Counted from the first letter of the stretch, positions 1 through 6,576 are shown. The stretch is DNA of 8,906 nucleotides from Candidatus Omnitrophota bacterium (GCA_028714595.1 JAQTMD010000057.1:1-8906), one strand, 5' to 3'. The notes: generated from the sequence alone by a model not told the origin. Translations and numbers: made by a program.

Positions 1-1636
1 CCAGAAACACGCAAAAACAATAGCGCGGACGCTCGTAAGGAAAAAATCCGCTGAACCATGCATGCGTGCCTCTTCCCGGCGCTTCGGCAGTTCCGGTCTT
101 CCCCGCAACGGCCACACCGACGTCTGCAAGAATATTGGCCGTTCCCCGGGGGCTGGCAACGACTTGCCGCAGCCCCTCGCGTACGGCATCGATATTCTTT
201 TTCTTAAAGCCGAGACGCAACACCTTGCGATGGGACATTGATACGTCGTTTGCGCCGATGGAACGCACCAGGTACGGCGTCACGAGGTTGCCGCCGTTGG
301 CAAAGACCGCCGTCATCCTGACTATCTGCAGCGGCGTGACCAGCAATTCTCCCTGACCGATGGCAAAATTCGCCGTATCGCCGTCGTACCAGCGCTGGAA
401 CCTGGTAAGCCTCCTCCACAGGGGGTCCGGCACCAACCCCGCTTCTTCATACGGAAGTTCGATACCCGAGACCCTGCCCAGTCCCAATTTGACCGCGTAA
501 TCGTGCAGGTTCCGTGCACCGCTGGCTAAACCGGTCTTGTAAAAATAGACGTCGCAGGATTGCGCGATCGCCTCAATCAGGTCGACCTCATGGTGCGTGT
601 TCCAGCATTTAAACCGGCGTCTGCCCACCGCAAGAAAACCCGGACAGACGTGGGTCGTCGCGGGGTTCGCCCTGCCGAGCTCCAGGGCGCACGCGGCCAC
701 GATCGGTTTGAACACCGATCCGGGCGGATACCCGCCGTGTATGGCGCGGTTGGTCATCGGGGCCGCGGGATCATTGAACAACGCCGCGAACGACCGGGCC
801 GGGCCTTTTTTCACGAAAAGCGCGGGGTCGAAATCCGGCCGCGATGCCATGGCGATGATCGCCCCGGTGGCAGGATCCATGACCACGATGCTGCCCCGGT
901 AGCCGTCGAGCGCATCTTCGACGATCCGCTGGACGCGCACGTCGACGGTCAAGCCTATGTCCTGGCCGTTGCGCGGCGGGCAGTACCCCAGGATGCGCGA
1001 AAACCTGCCCTGGTGATCGACCTCCACCGACAGCCCGCCGTCTTCCTGGCGCAGGTAATAGTCGTAGCGTTCTTCGATGCCGCCGACGCCGACGATATCC
1101 CGCGTCTTATAGCCGTAGTCCGCCAGCTTGGTCAGCCGCCACCGGTCGATCTCGCTCAAATAGCCGATGACATGAGCGGCAAGGTTTGCATAGGGATAAA
1201 ACCGTACGACATTGGTCTGCACGATGATGCCGTCGAGGTCCAGCTTCCTCTCCTCGATGGCGAGCGCCTTCTCCAGACCTATGTTCCTGGCCACGACGAC
1301 CGGGACACTGGGCTCGGTATAGCTGCGGCGAAATCGTCCCATGAGCTCTTCGCCGTCTATGGCGATGATCCCGGCAAGCCCGTCAAAGGTCCGCTGCATT
1401 GCCGCAAAGCCCTGTGGCAGGACCAGCACATCGTAGGACAGGATGCTTGAGACGATGGTCTTCCCGTTGGCATCGATGATCTTTCCGCGGGAGCCGCTCT
1501 GGGGGATCAGGCGGATGCAGTTCTTATCGGAAAGTTCCCTGAACTTGCGGCCGCTGACAAGGGAGAGGCCGGCAAGGCCGAGCGCAAGGACTCCGAACAA
1601 CGCGACAATCGCAAGGCTTAAGACACGTATCCTCAT
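1..1636 (-). CDS. mrdA: Penicillin-binding protein 2, elongation-specific transpeptidase (3' end beyond window)
   Basis: Class B penicillin-binding protein that cross-links peptidoglycan during cell elongation, working with MreBCD and normally RodA in the inner membrane and periplasm. The frame is open from ATG at 1636 to the left edge (545 codons, no stop), so the C-terminus is missing; family members are usually about 600-650 residues. A single N-terminal membrane anchor covers residues ~5-27. A pedestal domain begins near R50-G51 (RGKIIDANG). The transpeptidase domain carries all three signature motifs: SVFK with catalytic Ser307 and Lys310, SCD at 360-362, and KTGT at 513-516, plus the conserved IGQGELLVTPLQ upstream of KTGT. 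SxD in place of SxN is usual for PBP2, and the Ser-to-KTG spacing (~206 residues) fits the family. The ATG overlaps the mreD stop (ATGA) with no clear Shine-Dalgarno, so translational coupling is likely. Confidence 0.95.
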   Translation of the reverse strand, partial: MRIRVLSLAIVALFGVLALGLAGLSLVSGRKFRELSDKNCIRLIPQSGSRGKIIDANGKTIVSSILSYDVLVLPQGFAAMQRTFDGLAGIIAIDGEELMGRFRRSYTEPSVPVVVARNIGLEKALAIEERKLDLDGIIVQTNVVRFYPYANLAAHVIGYLSEIDRWRLTKLADYGYKTRDIVGVGGIEERYDYYLRQEDGGLSVEVDHQGRFSRILGYCPPRNGQDIGLTVDVRVQRIVEDALDGYRGSIVVMDPATGAIIAMASRPDFDPALFVKKGPARSFAALFNDPAAPMTNRAIHGGYPPGSVFKPIVAACALELGRANPATTHVCPGFLAVGRRRFKCWNTHHEVDLIEAIAQSCDVYFYKTGLASGARNLHDYAVKLGLGRVSGIELPYEEAGLVPDPLWRRLTRFQRWYDGDTANFAIGQGELLVTPLQIVRMTAVFANGGNLVTPYLVRSIGANDVSMSHRKVLRLGFKKKNIDAVREGLRQVVASPRGTANILADVGVAVAGKTGTAEAPGRGTHAWFSGFFPYERPRYCFCVFL

Positions 1637-2106
1637 ACGCGCGCGACCCGGTTAATAAGCCTGCCGATAAGGGGGACGACCACGGCGGTATACGCGGCCT
1701 GCAGGACTGCGATCTTTAGAAAGACGAAGACCGGGATGCGAAAACCCAGATACCCGAGCACGATCCGCTCCGCCCCGGCCAAGGCCAGAGAAAGGCAGAA
1801 CACCGCAGCGCTCGTAAGTATCGCGGTATCGATGACCAGCGTCCGGGAAATCTGCAGCAGGACTAAAAACGCCGACGGATACAGGAAGGTGTACACGCCA
1901 AAGCCGGCAATGCCGAACGCGTCTTTAAGCAGGCCGCACGACACCGCAGCCAGAAAAGCGAACGACCGCTCCATCTTAAGCGACGCGATCACGACGCAGA
2001 TTAAAAGCAGGTCGGGCGCCACGCCGAAAAACTTCAGTGACGGCGCGACGGCCGCCTGCACCAGCGCCAGACACAAGACGATCGCAAGGAACTTTTTCTC
2101 TCTCAT
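1633..2106 (-). CDS. mreD: Rod shape-determining protein MreD
   Basis: Integral inner-membrane subunit of the rod-shape (elongasome) complex, thought to bridge MreC and the cell-wall synthases. The 157-residue product is almost wholly hydrophobic, with about five or six membrane segments, and is close to the family's usual size (~160). It has the family's short polar signatures: PDLLLI near residue 31 and GLLKDAFG near residue 58. It lies between mreC and mrdA, overlapping both by 4 bp (ATGA at 2106-2103 and at 1636-1633). No convincing ribosome binding site precedes the ATG, which supports coupling to mreC. MreD is poorly conserved in sequence, so the call rests on topology, size and its position in the operon. 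Confidence 0.92.
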   Translation of the reverse strand: MREKKFLAIVLCLALVQAAVAPSLKFFGVAPDLLLICVVIASLKMERSFAFLAAVSCGLLKDAFGIAGFGVYTFLYPSAFLVLLQISRTLVIDTAILTSAAVFCLSLALAGAERIVLGYLGFRIPVFVFLKIAVLQAAYTAVVVPLIGRLINRVARV

Positions 2107-2876
2107 GGGATGACGACCAGCACTTCTTCCAAAGCCGAGAGCTCGACTGCCGGCTTGATGACGGCGTAGCGGGAGAGGCCGGAAGATTCTTCCCTGACCG
2201 TAACGACCGTGCCCACCGGGATGCCCTTCGGAAAGACCCGGGTTAAACCGGAGGTGACGACCGCGTCAGAGACTTTGATGTCGCAGTCTCTCGGAAGATA
2301 TTTCATGAGCAGCGTCCCCCCCAGCGAGCCGCTGACCAGTCCCTCCTGGCGGCTGCGCTGCACGACAGCGGACACGCTCACGTTCGGGTCGTTGACCAAC
2401 ATCACCGTGCTGGTCGTGCGCGTGGTCTCGATCACCCTGCCGACCAGCCCCAAAAACGTCACGCAGACAAAACCCTTCTGTACCCCGCTTGACGAGCCGC
2501 GGTCGATGATCACGGTCGATGACCAGTTCGACGGATCGCGGCCGATGACGATGGCGGGGATCACGCGGTAGCCGGCTTTCTGTTTGAACCCGAGCAACCG
2601 GCGCAGGCGCTGGTTCTCCAGTTCAAGCTCCTTCCGGTCGCTTGCCGTTTTCAGCAAAAAATCGATGCGCGCCTGTAACCGTTCGGCGCGGTCACGGTTG
2701 CGGTAAAAAAAGAGGATGGCGGCGGCATTGCGGCGAAGGCCGTTGAACAGATACAGGGGAACTTTGAGGACGGGCATGACGATGAAACGGGCGGGAGGGA
2801 TGATGAGGGCAAGACAGAAGATAACGGCGAAGATGACGGCAAGACGGGCTAGGGTTTTCTTGGCAATCTTAAACAC
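2103..2876 (-). CDS. mreC: Rod shape-determining protein MreC
   Basis: Bitopic inner-membrane protein whose periplasmic domain activates PBP2/RodA and links them to MreB. It has 257 residues: a basic N-terminus, one membrane segment at ~10-33, a charged coiled coil at ~60-97 (start of the leucine/arginine-rich RLQARIDFLL stretch), then the two-lobed beta domain. Family hallmarks are WSSTVIIDRGSSSGVQKG (118-135), VGRV (145-148), VNDPNVSVSAVV (161-172) and SGLTRVFPKGIPVG (209-222). The best in-frame start is GTG at 2876, because the next in-frame stop upstream lies close by. An ATG two bases upstream (2878) is in another frame. No strong Shine-Dalgarno is visible in the 42-bp gap after mreB, so expression probably relies on the mreB transcript and possibly on coupling. 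The stop overlaps the mreD start. Confidence 0.95.
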   Translation of the reverse strand: MFKIAKKTLARLAVIFAVIFCLALIIPPARFIVMPVLKVPLYLFNGLRRNAAAILFFYRNRDRAERLQARIDFLLKTASDRKELELENQRLRRLLGFKQKAGYRVIPAIVIGRDPSNWSSTVIIDRGSSSGVQKGFVCVTFLGLVGRVIETTRTTSTVMLVNDPNVSVSAVVQRSRQEGLVSGSLGGTLLMKYLPRDCDIKVSDAVVTSGLTRVFPKGIPVGTVVTVREESSGLSRYAVIKPAVELSALEEVLVVIP

Positions 2877-2918
2877 ATCTATTGAAGACCATTGGTGCGG
2901 ATCACTTCACCCGCGGTG

Positions 2919-3992
2919 TCAGGAGTGCATGTCGGTCTTTACCGAGACGGTGACGCGTTTGAGGTACCGCATCTCGTCGAGCACCTTGCCGGTGCCGCGT
3001 ACGACCGCGGTCAACGGGTCTTCGGCGACGTGCACCGGAAGTCCCGTCTCCTCGGCGATCAGCCGGTCGATGCCGCGTAACAGCGAGCCGCCCCCCGCCA
3101 TGACGATGCCGTTCTCGATCAGGTCGGCGGAAAGTTCCGGGGGCGTACGCTCAAGCGAGATCTTCGTGGTCTCTAAGATCGCGCGCAGCGGTTCCTGGAG
3201 CGCTTCACGGATCTCTTCCGACGTGATGGTGACGGTCTTGGGAAGACCCGCCACAAGGTCTCTGCCCTTTACTTCCAGCGTCATCTCTTCTTCCATCGGA
3301 TATGCGGAGCCGATCTTGATCTTGATATCTTCCGCGGTTCGCTCTCCGATCATCACATTATAGGTCTTGCGAAGGTACTCGATGACCGCCAGGTCCATCT
3401 CATCGCCGCCGATACGGATGGAACGCGAGAACACGATCCCCGCAAGGGAGATGACCGCGATCTCGGTCGTCCCGCCGCCGATGTCGATGACCATGTTGCC
3501 GACCGGCTCCTGGATCGGCAGTCCCACGCCGATGGCTGCGGCCATCGGTTCTTCGATCAGGAACACGGCGCGTGCACCGGCGCGCTCCGCAGAATCCTTG
3601 ACCGCCCGCTTTTCCACTTCCGTGATCCCCGAAGGTATGGCGATAAGGATTCTCGGCCGGGCCAGCACGAAACGATGGTGTACCTTGTTGATGAAATGGC
3701 GAAGCATGGCTTCGGTGATCTCAAAATCCGCGATAACGCCGTCCTTCATGGGACGTATGGCTATGATGTTACCGGGCGTCCTTCCAAGCATCCGCTTTGC
3801 CTCGTCACCGACCGCCAGGACGTTGGAGGTGCCGCGCTGGATGGCCACTACCGAAGGCTCGCACAACACCACCCCCTCGCCCTTGACATACACGAGGGTC
3901 GAGGCAGTACCGAGATCAATACCCATGTCATTGGAAAAAAGGCCAAGGACAAAATTAAAAGCGGCTGTTGCTAGTTCCTTGAATTTAACCAT
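2919..3992 (-). CDS. mreB: Rod shape-determining protein MreB (bacterial actin)
   Basis: Cytoplasmic actin-like ATPase that forms membrane-bound filaments and directs lateral wall synthesis. At 357 residues it is slightly long for the family (~335-350). Actin-fold nucleotide motifs are clear: phosphate-1 GIDLGTASTLVYV (24-36), connect-1 region MKDGVIADFE (82-91), phosphate-2 DIGGGTTEIAVISLAG (170-185) and the adenosine loop MAGGGSLLRG (298-307). Phosphate-1 reads GTAST where most MreB proteins read GTANT, a mild substitution. The extra length is an N-terminal segment (residues 1-20, alternating hydrophobic and charged) before NDMGIDLG; it could be an amphipathic membrane-binding helix. AAGGAG at 4004-3999, 6 bp before the ATG, supports this longer start over Met23. 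It is the first gene of the mreBCD-mrdA operon, transcribed from the promoter at 4104-4076. Confidence 0.97.
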   Translation of the reverse strand: MVKFKELATAAFNFVLGLFSNDMGIDLGTASTLVYVKGEGVVLCEPSVVAIQRGTSNVLAVGDEAKRMLGRTPGNIIAIRPMKDGVIADFEITEAMLRHFINKVHHRFVLARPRILIAIPSGITEVEKRAVKDSAERAGARAVFLIEEPMAAAIGVGLPIQEPVGNMVIDIGGGTTEIAVISLAGIVFSRSIRIGGDEMDLAVIEYLRKTYNVMIGERTAEDIKIKIGSAYPMEEEMTLEVKGRDLVAGLPKTVTITSEEIREALQEPLRAILETTKISLERTPPELSADLIENGIVMAGGGSLLRGIDRLIAEETGLPVHVAEDPLTAVVRGTGKVLDEMRYLKRVTVSVKTDMHS

Positions 3993-3998
3993 GGCAAT

Positions 3999-4004
3999 CT
4001 CCTT
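3999..4004 (-). promoter_or_regulatory. Ribosome binding site of mreB
   Basis: AAGGAG reads 5'->3' on the minus strand, 6 bases before ATG at 3992. It decides the mreB start in favour of the form with the N-terminal extension. Confidence 0.85.
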
Positions 4005-4070
4005 ACCCGATGCAGTTTTTCAACTTTTATAGCGAAATTTTTGGCAGGATGAGATGTGAATATCTTAACC

Positions 4071-4094
4071 GTTTAATTCTAGCAGGAATTAAAC
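4071..4094. repeat. Perfect 9-bp dyad over the mreB -10 region (possible operator)
   Basis: GTTTAATTC at 4071-4079 is exactly reverse-complemented by GAATTAAAC at 4086-4094, with a 6-base centre (TAGCAG). The dyad covers the -10 hexamer and most of the spacer of the mreB promoter and ends just upstream of the predicted transcription start, so it would be mostly absent from the RNA. This placement fits a repressor operator better than an RNA hairpin. The AT-rich arms could in principle arise by chance. Confidence 0.6.
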
Positions 4095-4104
4095 TAACTG
4101 TCAA
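4076..4104 (-). promoter_or_regulatory. Sigma-70-type promoter of the mreBCD-mrdA operon
   Basis: On the minus strand TTGACA (4104-4099) is followed by a 17-base spacer and TAGAAT (4081-4076). The -35 is a full consensus match and the -10 differs from TATAAT at one position, with ideal spacing. Transcription should begin near 4069, giving a leader of about 77 bases before mreB. The -10 and part of the spacer lie inside a perfect inverted repeat (4071-4094). The match is seen directly; promoter activity is inferred. Confidence 0.8.
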
Positions 4105-4125
4105 ACAAAAAGATGGCGCTTCAGG

Positions 4126-4198
4126 GGTGGCATGAGGCGTGCTGTATTCTGCGCGCACCGTTTCTGGTGTGCTCTAACACAGCACACCTCATGTCACC
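4126..4198. repeat. Long imperfect inverted repeat with alternative hairpins
   Basis: Arms 4126-4145 and 4179-4198 pair over 20 positions with two non-Watson-Crick positions: 4138/4186, which is G-U in minus-strand RNA, and 4130/4194, which is G-U in plus-strand RNA. The core CATGAGG...CCTCATG is exact. A second, perfect 8-bp hairpin, GGTGTGCT (4166-4173) with AGCACACC (4181-4188) around a 7-base loop, uses part of the same right arm, so the two folds exclude each other. The octamer GGYGTGCT therefore occurs three times: at 4137-4144 (as GCGTGCTG-type core, direct), at 4166-4173 (direct) and at 4188-4181 (inverted). It lies downstream of aroA and upstream of the mreB promoter. Confidence 0.75.
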
Positions 4199-4205
4199 GA
4201 CCTCT

Positions 4206-4256
4206 CTTCGCAGGGATGTCGGATTTTGCGGGGACGCTTGTTTTGCCCCTGCGAAG
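4206..4256. repeat. 10-bp perfect inverted repeat downstream of aroA
   Basis: CTTCGCAGGG at 4206-4215 is exactly complemented by CCCTGCGAAG at 4247-4256, separated by 31 bases. The intervening segment contains GCGGGGACGC and GCCCC, which could form a competing smaller pairing. It begins 56 bases after the aroA stop in the direction of transcription. It may act in 3'-end formation or mRNA stability. No T run follows it. Confidence 0.65.
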
Positions 4257-4311
4257 GCCTCACAAGACAGGACCCGCTCAAGGTGCCAACCGATGAACGC
4301 GGATTTGTCTC

Positions 4312-5661
4312 TTATTTGGAGAGTGATTTGAGGGTGGAGAGGAATCCGGGGAAAGATTTGGAGATGCAGGTCACGTCGTCTATGACGGTCCGGCCGCCGG
4401 CGCAGAGGCCGGCGATTGCCATGCTCATAGCTACCCGATGGTCTTGAAAACCATTGACTTTCGCGCCTTTTAAAAAAGACTTTCCCTGTATTACGATATC
4501 TTCCGACCCGGTGACGCGGCGGGAAAGAGGCGCAATGACGCTGATTGACGCCCCCATCTTCCTTAAATTGCGGACCATGGCCGTGATCCGGTCGGACTCC
4601 TTCAAACGCAGTTCCTGGACACCTTTGAAAACGCTCGTACCTTTCGCCAGGCACGCCGCTACCATAAGTACGGGAAGCTCGTCAATCAAAGAAGGTATCT
4701 CCTCTTTCTTTATCGTAGTCCCTCTAAGCCCGCTGGTCCTGACCGCGATTTCTCCTATTGGTTCACCGGTGACGCGATGACGTGATGACGGGGTCACTTT
4801 GATGCGAGCCCCCATCCTCTTGAGCACCCGGATAATTCCGCTGCGGGATGGATTAAGACCGATCCCCTTGATGGTAATGTGCGAATCCGGGGATAACAAG
4901 GCCAATATCATGAAATAGCCGGCCGAAGAGATGTCGCCGGGCACGTAGAGCGGGCGCAATGCAAACAGTTCGCGCCCTCCTGTTACAACTATCTGTTTAT
5001 CAGCGAGTTTTATCCCGGCTCCAAACAATCTCAGCATCCGCTCGGTATGGTCGCGTGTCTTTATCGGCTCAACGATCCTGGTAGCGCCCTTAGCGAAAAG
5101 TGCGGCCAAGAGCAGCGCCGACTTTACCTGAGCAGAAGCTATCGGAAGGCGGTACGTGATACCGTGCAACGGGGCAGGTTCGATCAAGACCGGCGGATAC
5201 TCTTCCGGTACGCCTGCGGTCTTCCGCCCCCTGATGCGCGCGCCCATCTGCCGGAGAGGTTCTGTAACCCGGCGCATCGGCCTTTTGGAAAGCGACGCGC
5301 CGCAACACACGGTCGTTGCAAACGGCTGTCCTGCCAATACCCCCAGCAGTAAACGCATGGTCGTGCCGGATTCTTTGATAAAGATCGGGGCACCGGGCCT
5401 GGCGAGCCCGTGCAGACCTTTGCCGGAGACGACAAGGGATGCCGTGGTACGCTTACGGCGGGTAAAGACGCAGCGGATGCCGAGCCGACGAAAGACCTCG
5501 ACCGTTGCACGGCAGTCGTCATTGAGCGGAAAATTGTGTATGGTTATTGTTCGGGACGAAAGAGCGCCCAGGATGCAGGCGCGGTGGGCGATGGATTTAT
5601 CGCCGGGCAGGCGGACCGTTCCGGAGAAACCGGAAGACCCCGTAACTGCAAGACTCTTCAT
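4312..5661 (-). CDS. aroA: 3-phosphoshikimate 1-carboxyvinyltransferase (EPSP synthase)
   Basis: Cytoplasmic shikimate-pathway enzyme that transfers enolpyruvyl from PEP to shikimate-3-phosphate, leading to chorismate and the aromatic amino acids. It has 449 residues, a little above the usual 425-445. Motifs in order: LPGDKSIAHRA (18-28, with Lys22, Ser23, Arg27), ESGTTMR (97-103), KRPMRRV (126-132), SAQVK (176-180), RDHTE (203-207), IDELPVL (326-332, Asp327 as the likely catalytic acid/base), KESDR (354-358) and QDHRVAM (406-412). GDKS, SAQxK and RDHTE are the pattern described for class II EPSP synthases, but the usual NxTR is NPSR here, and Gly99 is kept where glyphosate-tolerant CP4 has Ala. 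ATG follows the upstream stop directly (TAAATG) with no strong Shine-Dalgarno, so translation is probably coupled. MurA is excluded by the shikimate-type motifs. Confidence 0.97.
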   Translation of the reverse strand: MKSLAVTGSSGFSGTVRLPGDKSIAHRACILGALSSRTITIHNFPLNDDCRATVEVFRRLGIRCVFTRRKRTTASLVVSGKGLHGLARPGAPIFIKESGTTMRLLLGVLAGQPFATTVCCGASLSKRPMRRVTEPLRQMGARIRGRKTAGVPEEYPPVLIEPAPLHGITYRLPIASAQVKSALLLAALFAKGATRIVEPIKTRDHTERMLRLFGAGIKLADKQIVVTGGRELFALRPLYVPGDISSAGYFMILALLSPDSHITIKGIGLNPSRSGIIRVLKRMGARIKVTPSSRHRVTGEPIGEIAVRTSGLRGTTIKKEEIPSLIDELPVLMVAACLAKGTSVFKGVQELRLKESDRITAMVRNLRKMGASISVIAPLSRRVTGSEDIVIQGKSFLKGAKVNGFQDHRVAMSMAIAGLCAGGRTVIDDVTCISKSFPGFLSTLKSLSK

Positions 5662-6486
5662 TTATTTCTTGAATGCAACCTTGTCTCCCTCGGAGACCTT
5701 ATCCTTCATATCCGGCGTGAGGAAGCCGGCGGCAGACATCGATTCATGCACCTTTTCGACTTTAATCTCACCGACGGGTTTCTCGTTATGCGTAACGGCG
5801 AACACGCTGCCGATGGACACGCCGTCCCGGGAGCCGAGATTGATCACCACGAAGCTGTATTCTTTGTTCACGACTGCGATCTTGCCCTCTGTCTTTGAGG
5901 GGACGGCGGCGGCAGGCGCAGTTTTACCGGCGCCTCCTTCCGGGCCGACCACGATCGTGCCGAGCTCTACGTCCTGGGACTTCTGTTCGAGACCCTTGAC
6001 TTTCTCTTCGAGAGCTTTTTTCTGCGATTCAAGGTCCTTGAGCTTGGTCTCCATCTCCTTGACCCGCTGGTCCATATTTTTCAGCGACGCCGTCGATTCC
6101 TTGAGGCTCTTGTCCAACGAAGCCTTCAGTTTCTTCTCCTCTTCGAGGCTCGCCTTCAATTTCGCGATCTGGTCCTGCGACTCTTGCTTGGTGGCTTTCT
6201 CTTTTTCGATTTCTGCGGTAAGGCTGTTTATCTTCATCTGGGCATCGGAAAGCCGCGACTGCGTATCGACAAGCTTCGATTCAACCGCCGCCTTTTGCGT
6301 AGAGACCTCTTCTAACTCCGCCTGTTTGGCTTTAAATTTCGAATCCAGGTCGCTGTACTCGGTGAAAAGCTTGTCGAACGCCGTGGACTTTTGCTGGAAC
6401 AGGTAATACGCATAGGCGCCCACCCCCAGGGAAATCACGATAAGAATGACAAGGAAAACGACAGCCTTACCTTTATTATTGTTCAT
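5662..6486 (-). CDS. Unnamed membrane-anchored coiled-coil protein with C-terminal beta-type domain
   Basis: I cannot name a family. The 274-residue product has one N-terminal membrane segment (~8-29, after a short basic start), a long Lys/Glu/Ser/Gln-rich coiled coil (~34-173), a Gly/Ala/Pro linker (~181-199) and a compact C-terminal domain (~200-274) rich in alternating Val/Ile, with VVINLGSRDGVSIGSVF at 213-229 and VGEIKV at 238-243. That domain resembles the small beta domains of FlgT-C-like and MreC-like envelope proteins. The expected topology is N-terminus in and the rest periplasmic. The start is well fixed: AGGAGG lies 7 bases before the ATG. It is the first gene of a unit with aroA, driven by its own promoter at 6557-6530. 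A structural or scaffolding role at the envelope is inferred. Base composition is more A-rich on the coding strand than its neighbours, as expected for a Lys/Glu coiled coil. Confidence 0.85.
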   Translation of the reverse strand: MNNNKGKAVVFLVILIVISLGVGAYAYYLFQQKSTAFDKLFTEYSDLDSKFKAKQAELEEVSTQKAAVESKLVDTQSRLSDAQMKINSLTAEIEKEKATKQESQDQIAKLKASLEEEKKLKASLDKSLKESTASLKNMDQRVKEMETKLKDLESQKKALEEKVKGLEQKSQDVELGTIVVGPEGGAGKTAPAAAVPSKTEGKIAVVNKEYSFVVINLGSRDGVSIGSVFAVTHNEKPVGEIKVEKVHESMSAAGFLTPDMKDKVSEGDKVAFKK

Positions 6487-6493
6487 CTTCTTC

Positions 6494-6499
6494 CCTCCT
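6494..6499 (-). promoter_or_regulatory. Strong ribosome binding site of the coiled-coil gene
   Basis: AGGAGG (within GGAGGAGGG) sits 7 bases before ATG at 6486. It is among the strongest Shine-Dalgarno sequences in the window and suggests abundant product. Confidence 0.85.
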
Positions 6500-6529
6500 C
6501 CGTTGGATAACTAACCCTTTTATCTGATT

Positions 6530-6557
6530 ACTATAACATTATTTAAGTAAAAAGCAA
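6530..6557 (-). promoter_or_regulatory. Extended -10 promoter of the coiled-coil gene and aroA
   Basis: On the minus strand TTGCTT (6557-6552), a 16-base spacer and TATAGT (6535-6530) preceded by TGT, which makes an extended -10 (TGnTATAGT). The region is markedly AT-rich compared with the surrounding genes. Transcription would start near 6523, leaving a ~36-base leader. An alternative -35 (TTGAAA, slightly upstream) with TAAATA as -10 is possible but weaker. Confidence 0.6.
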
Positions 6558-6576
6558 GATTTTTTTCAATGAGTAG

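Larger units (their letters stand above)
3993..4311. other. 319-bp gene-free region between aroA and mreB
   Basis: This stretch has no frame that resembles a protein. Reading with transcription (right to left) it holds about 50 bp after the aroA stop with nothing notable, an inverted repeat at 4256-4206, a long imperfect inverted repeat at 4198-4126, a five-T run at 4111-4107, the mreB promoter with its dyad, a ~77-base leader, and the mreB ribosome binding site. The T run follows the second hairpin by about 14 bases, so neither structure is a textbook intrinsic terminator, but one may still end the aroA transcript. Confidence 0.7.

Noticed and set aside
560..1450. 296-codon open frame on the plus strand
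   Set aside because: It lies entirely opposite mrdA, whose motifs are complete in the other strand. The translation is rich in Arg/His/Asp with no recognisable family, which is typical of an antisense shadow in GC-rich DNA.
3367..4032. Plus-strand open frame of 221 codons opposite mreB and its leader
   Set aside because: It is antisense to mreB, with Met/Ser/Arg-rich composition and no motif.
4105..4200. Canonical rho-independent terminator for aroA
   Set aside because: A hairpin and a five-T run both exist, but about 14 bases separate them, so the standard form is not met. I list the hairpin only as a repeat.
4113..4331. Small plus-strand open frames in the aroA-mreB gap
   Set aside because: They run across the inverted repeats and the aroA 3' end, have no plausible ribosome binding site and encode no recognisable protein.
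5156..6406. 416-codon open frame on the plus strand opposite aroA and the coiled-coil gene
   Set aside because: It is Ser/Phe/Leu-rich, as expected from the complement of a Lys/Glu/Ser coiled coil. It spans the boundary of two well-supported minus-strand genes and shows no domain.
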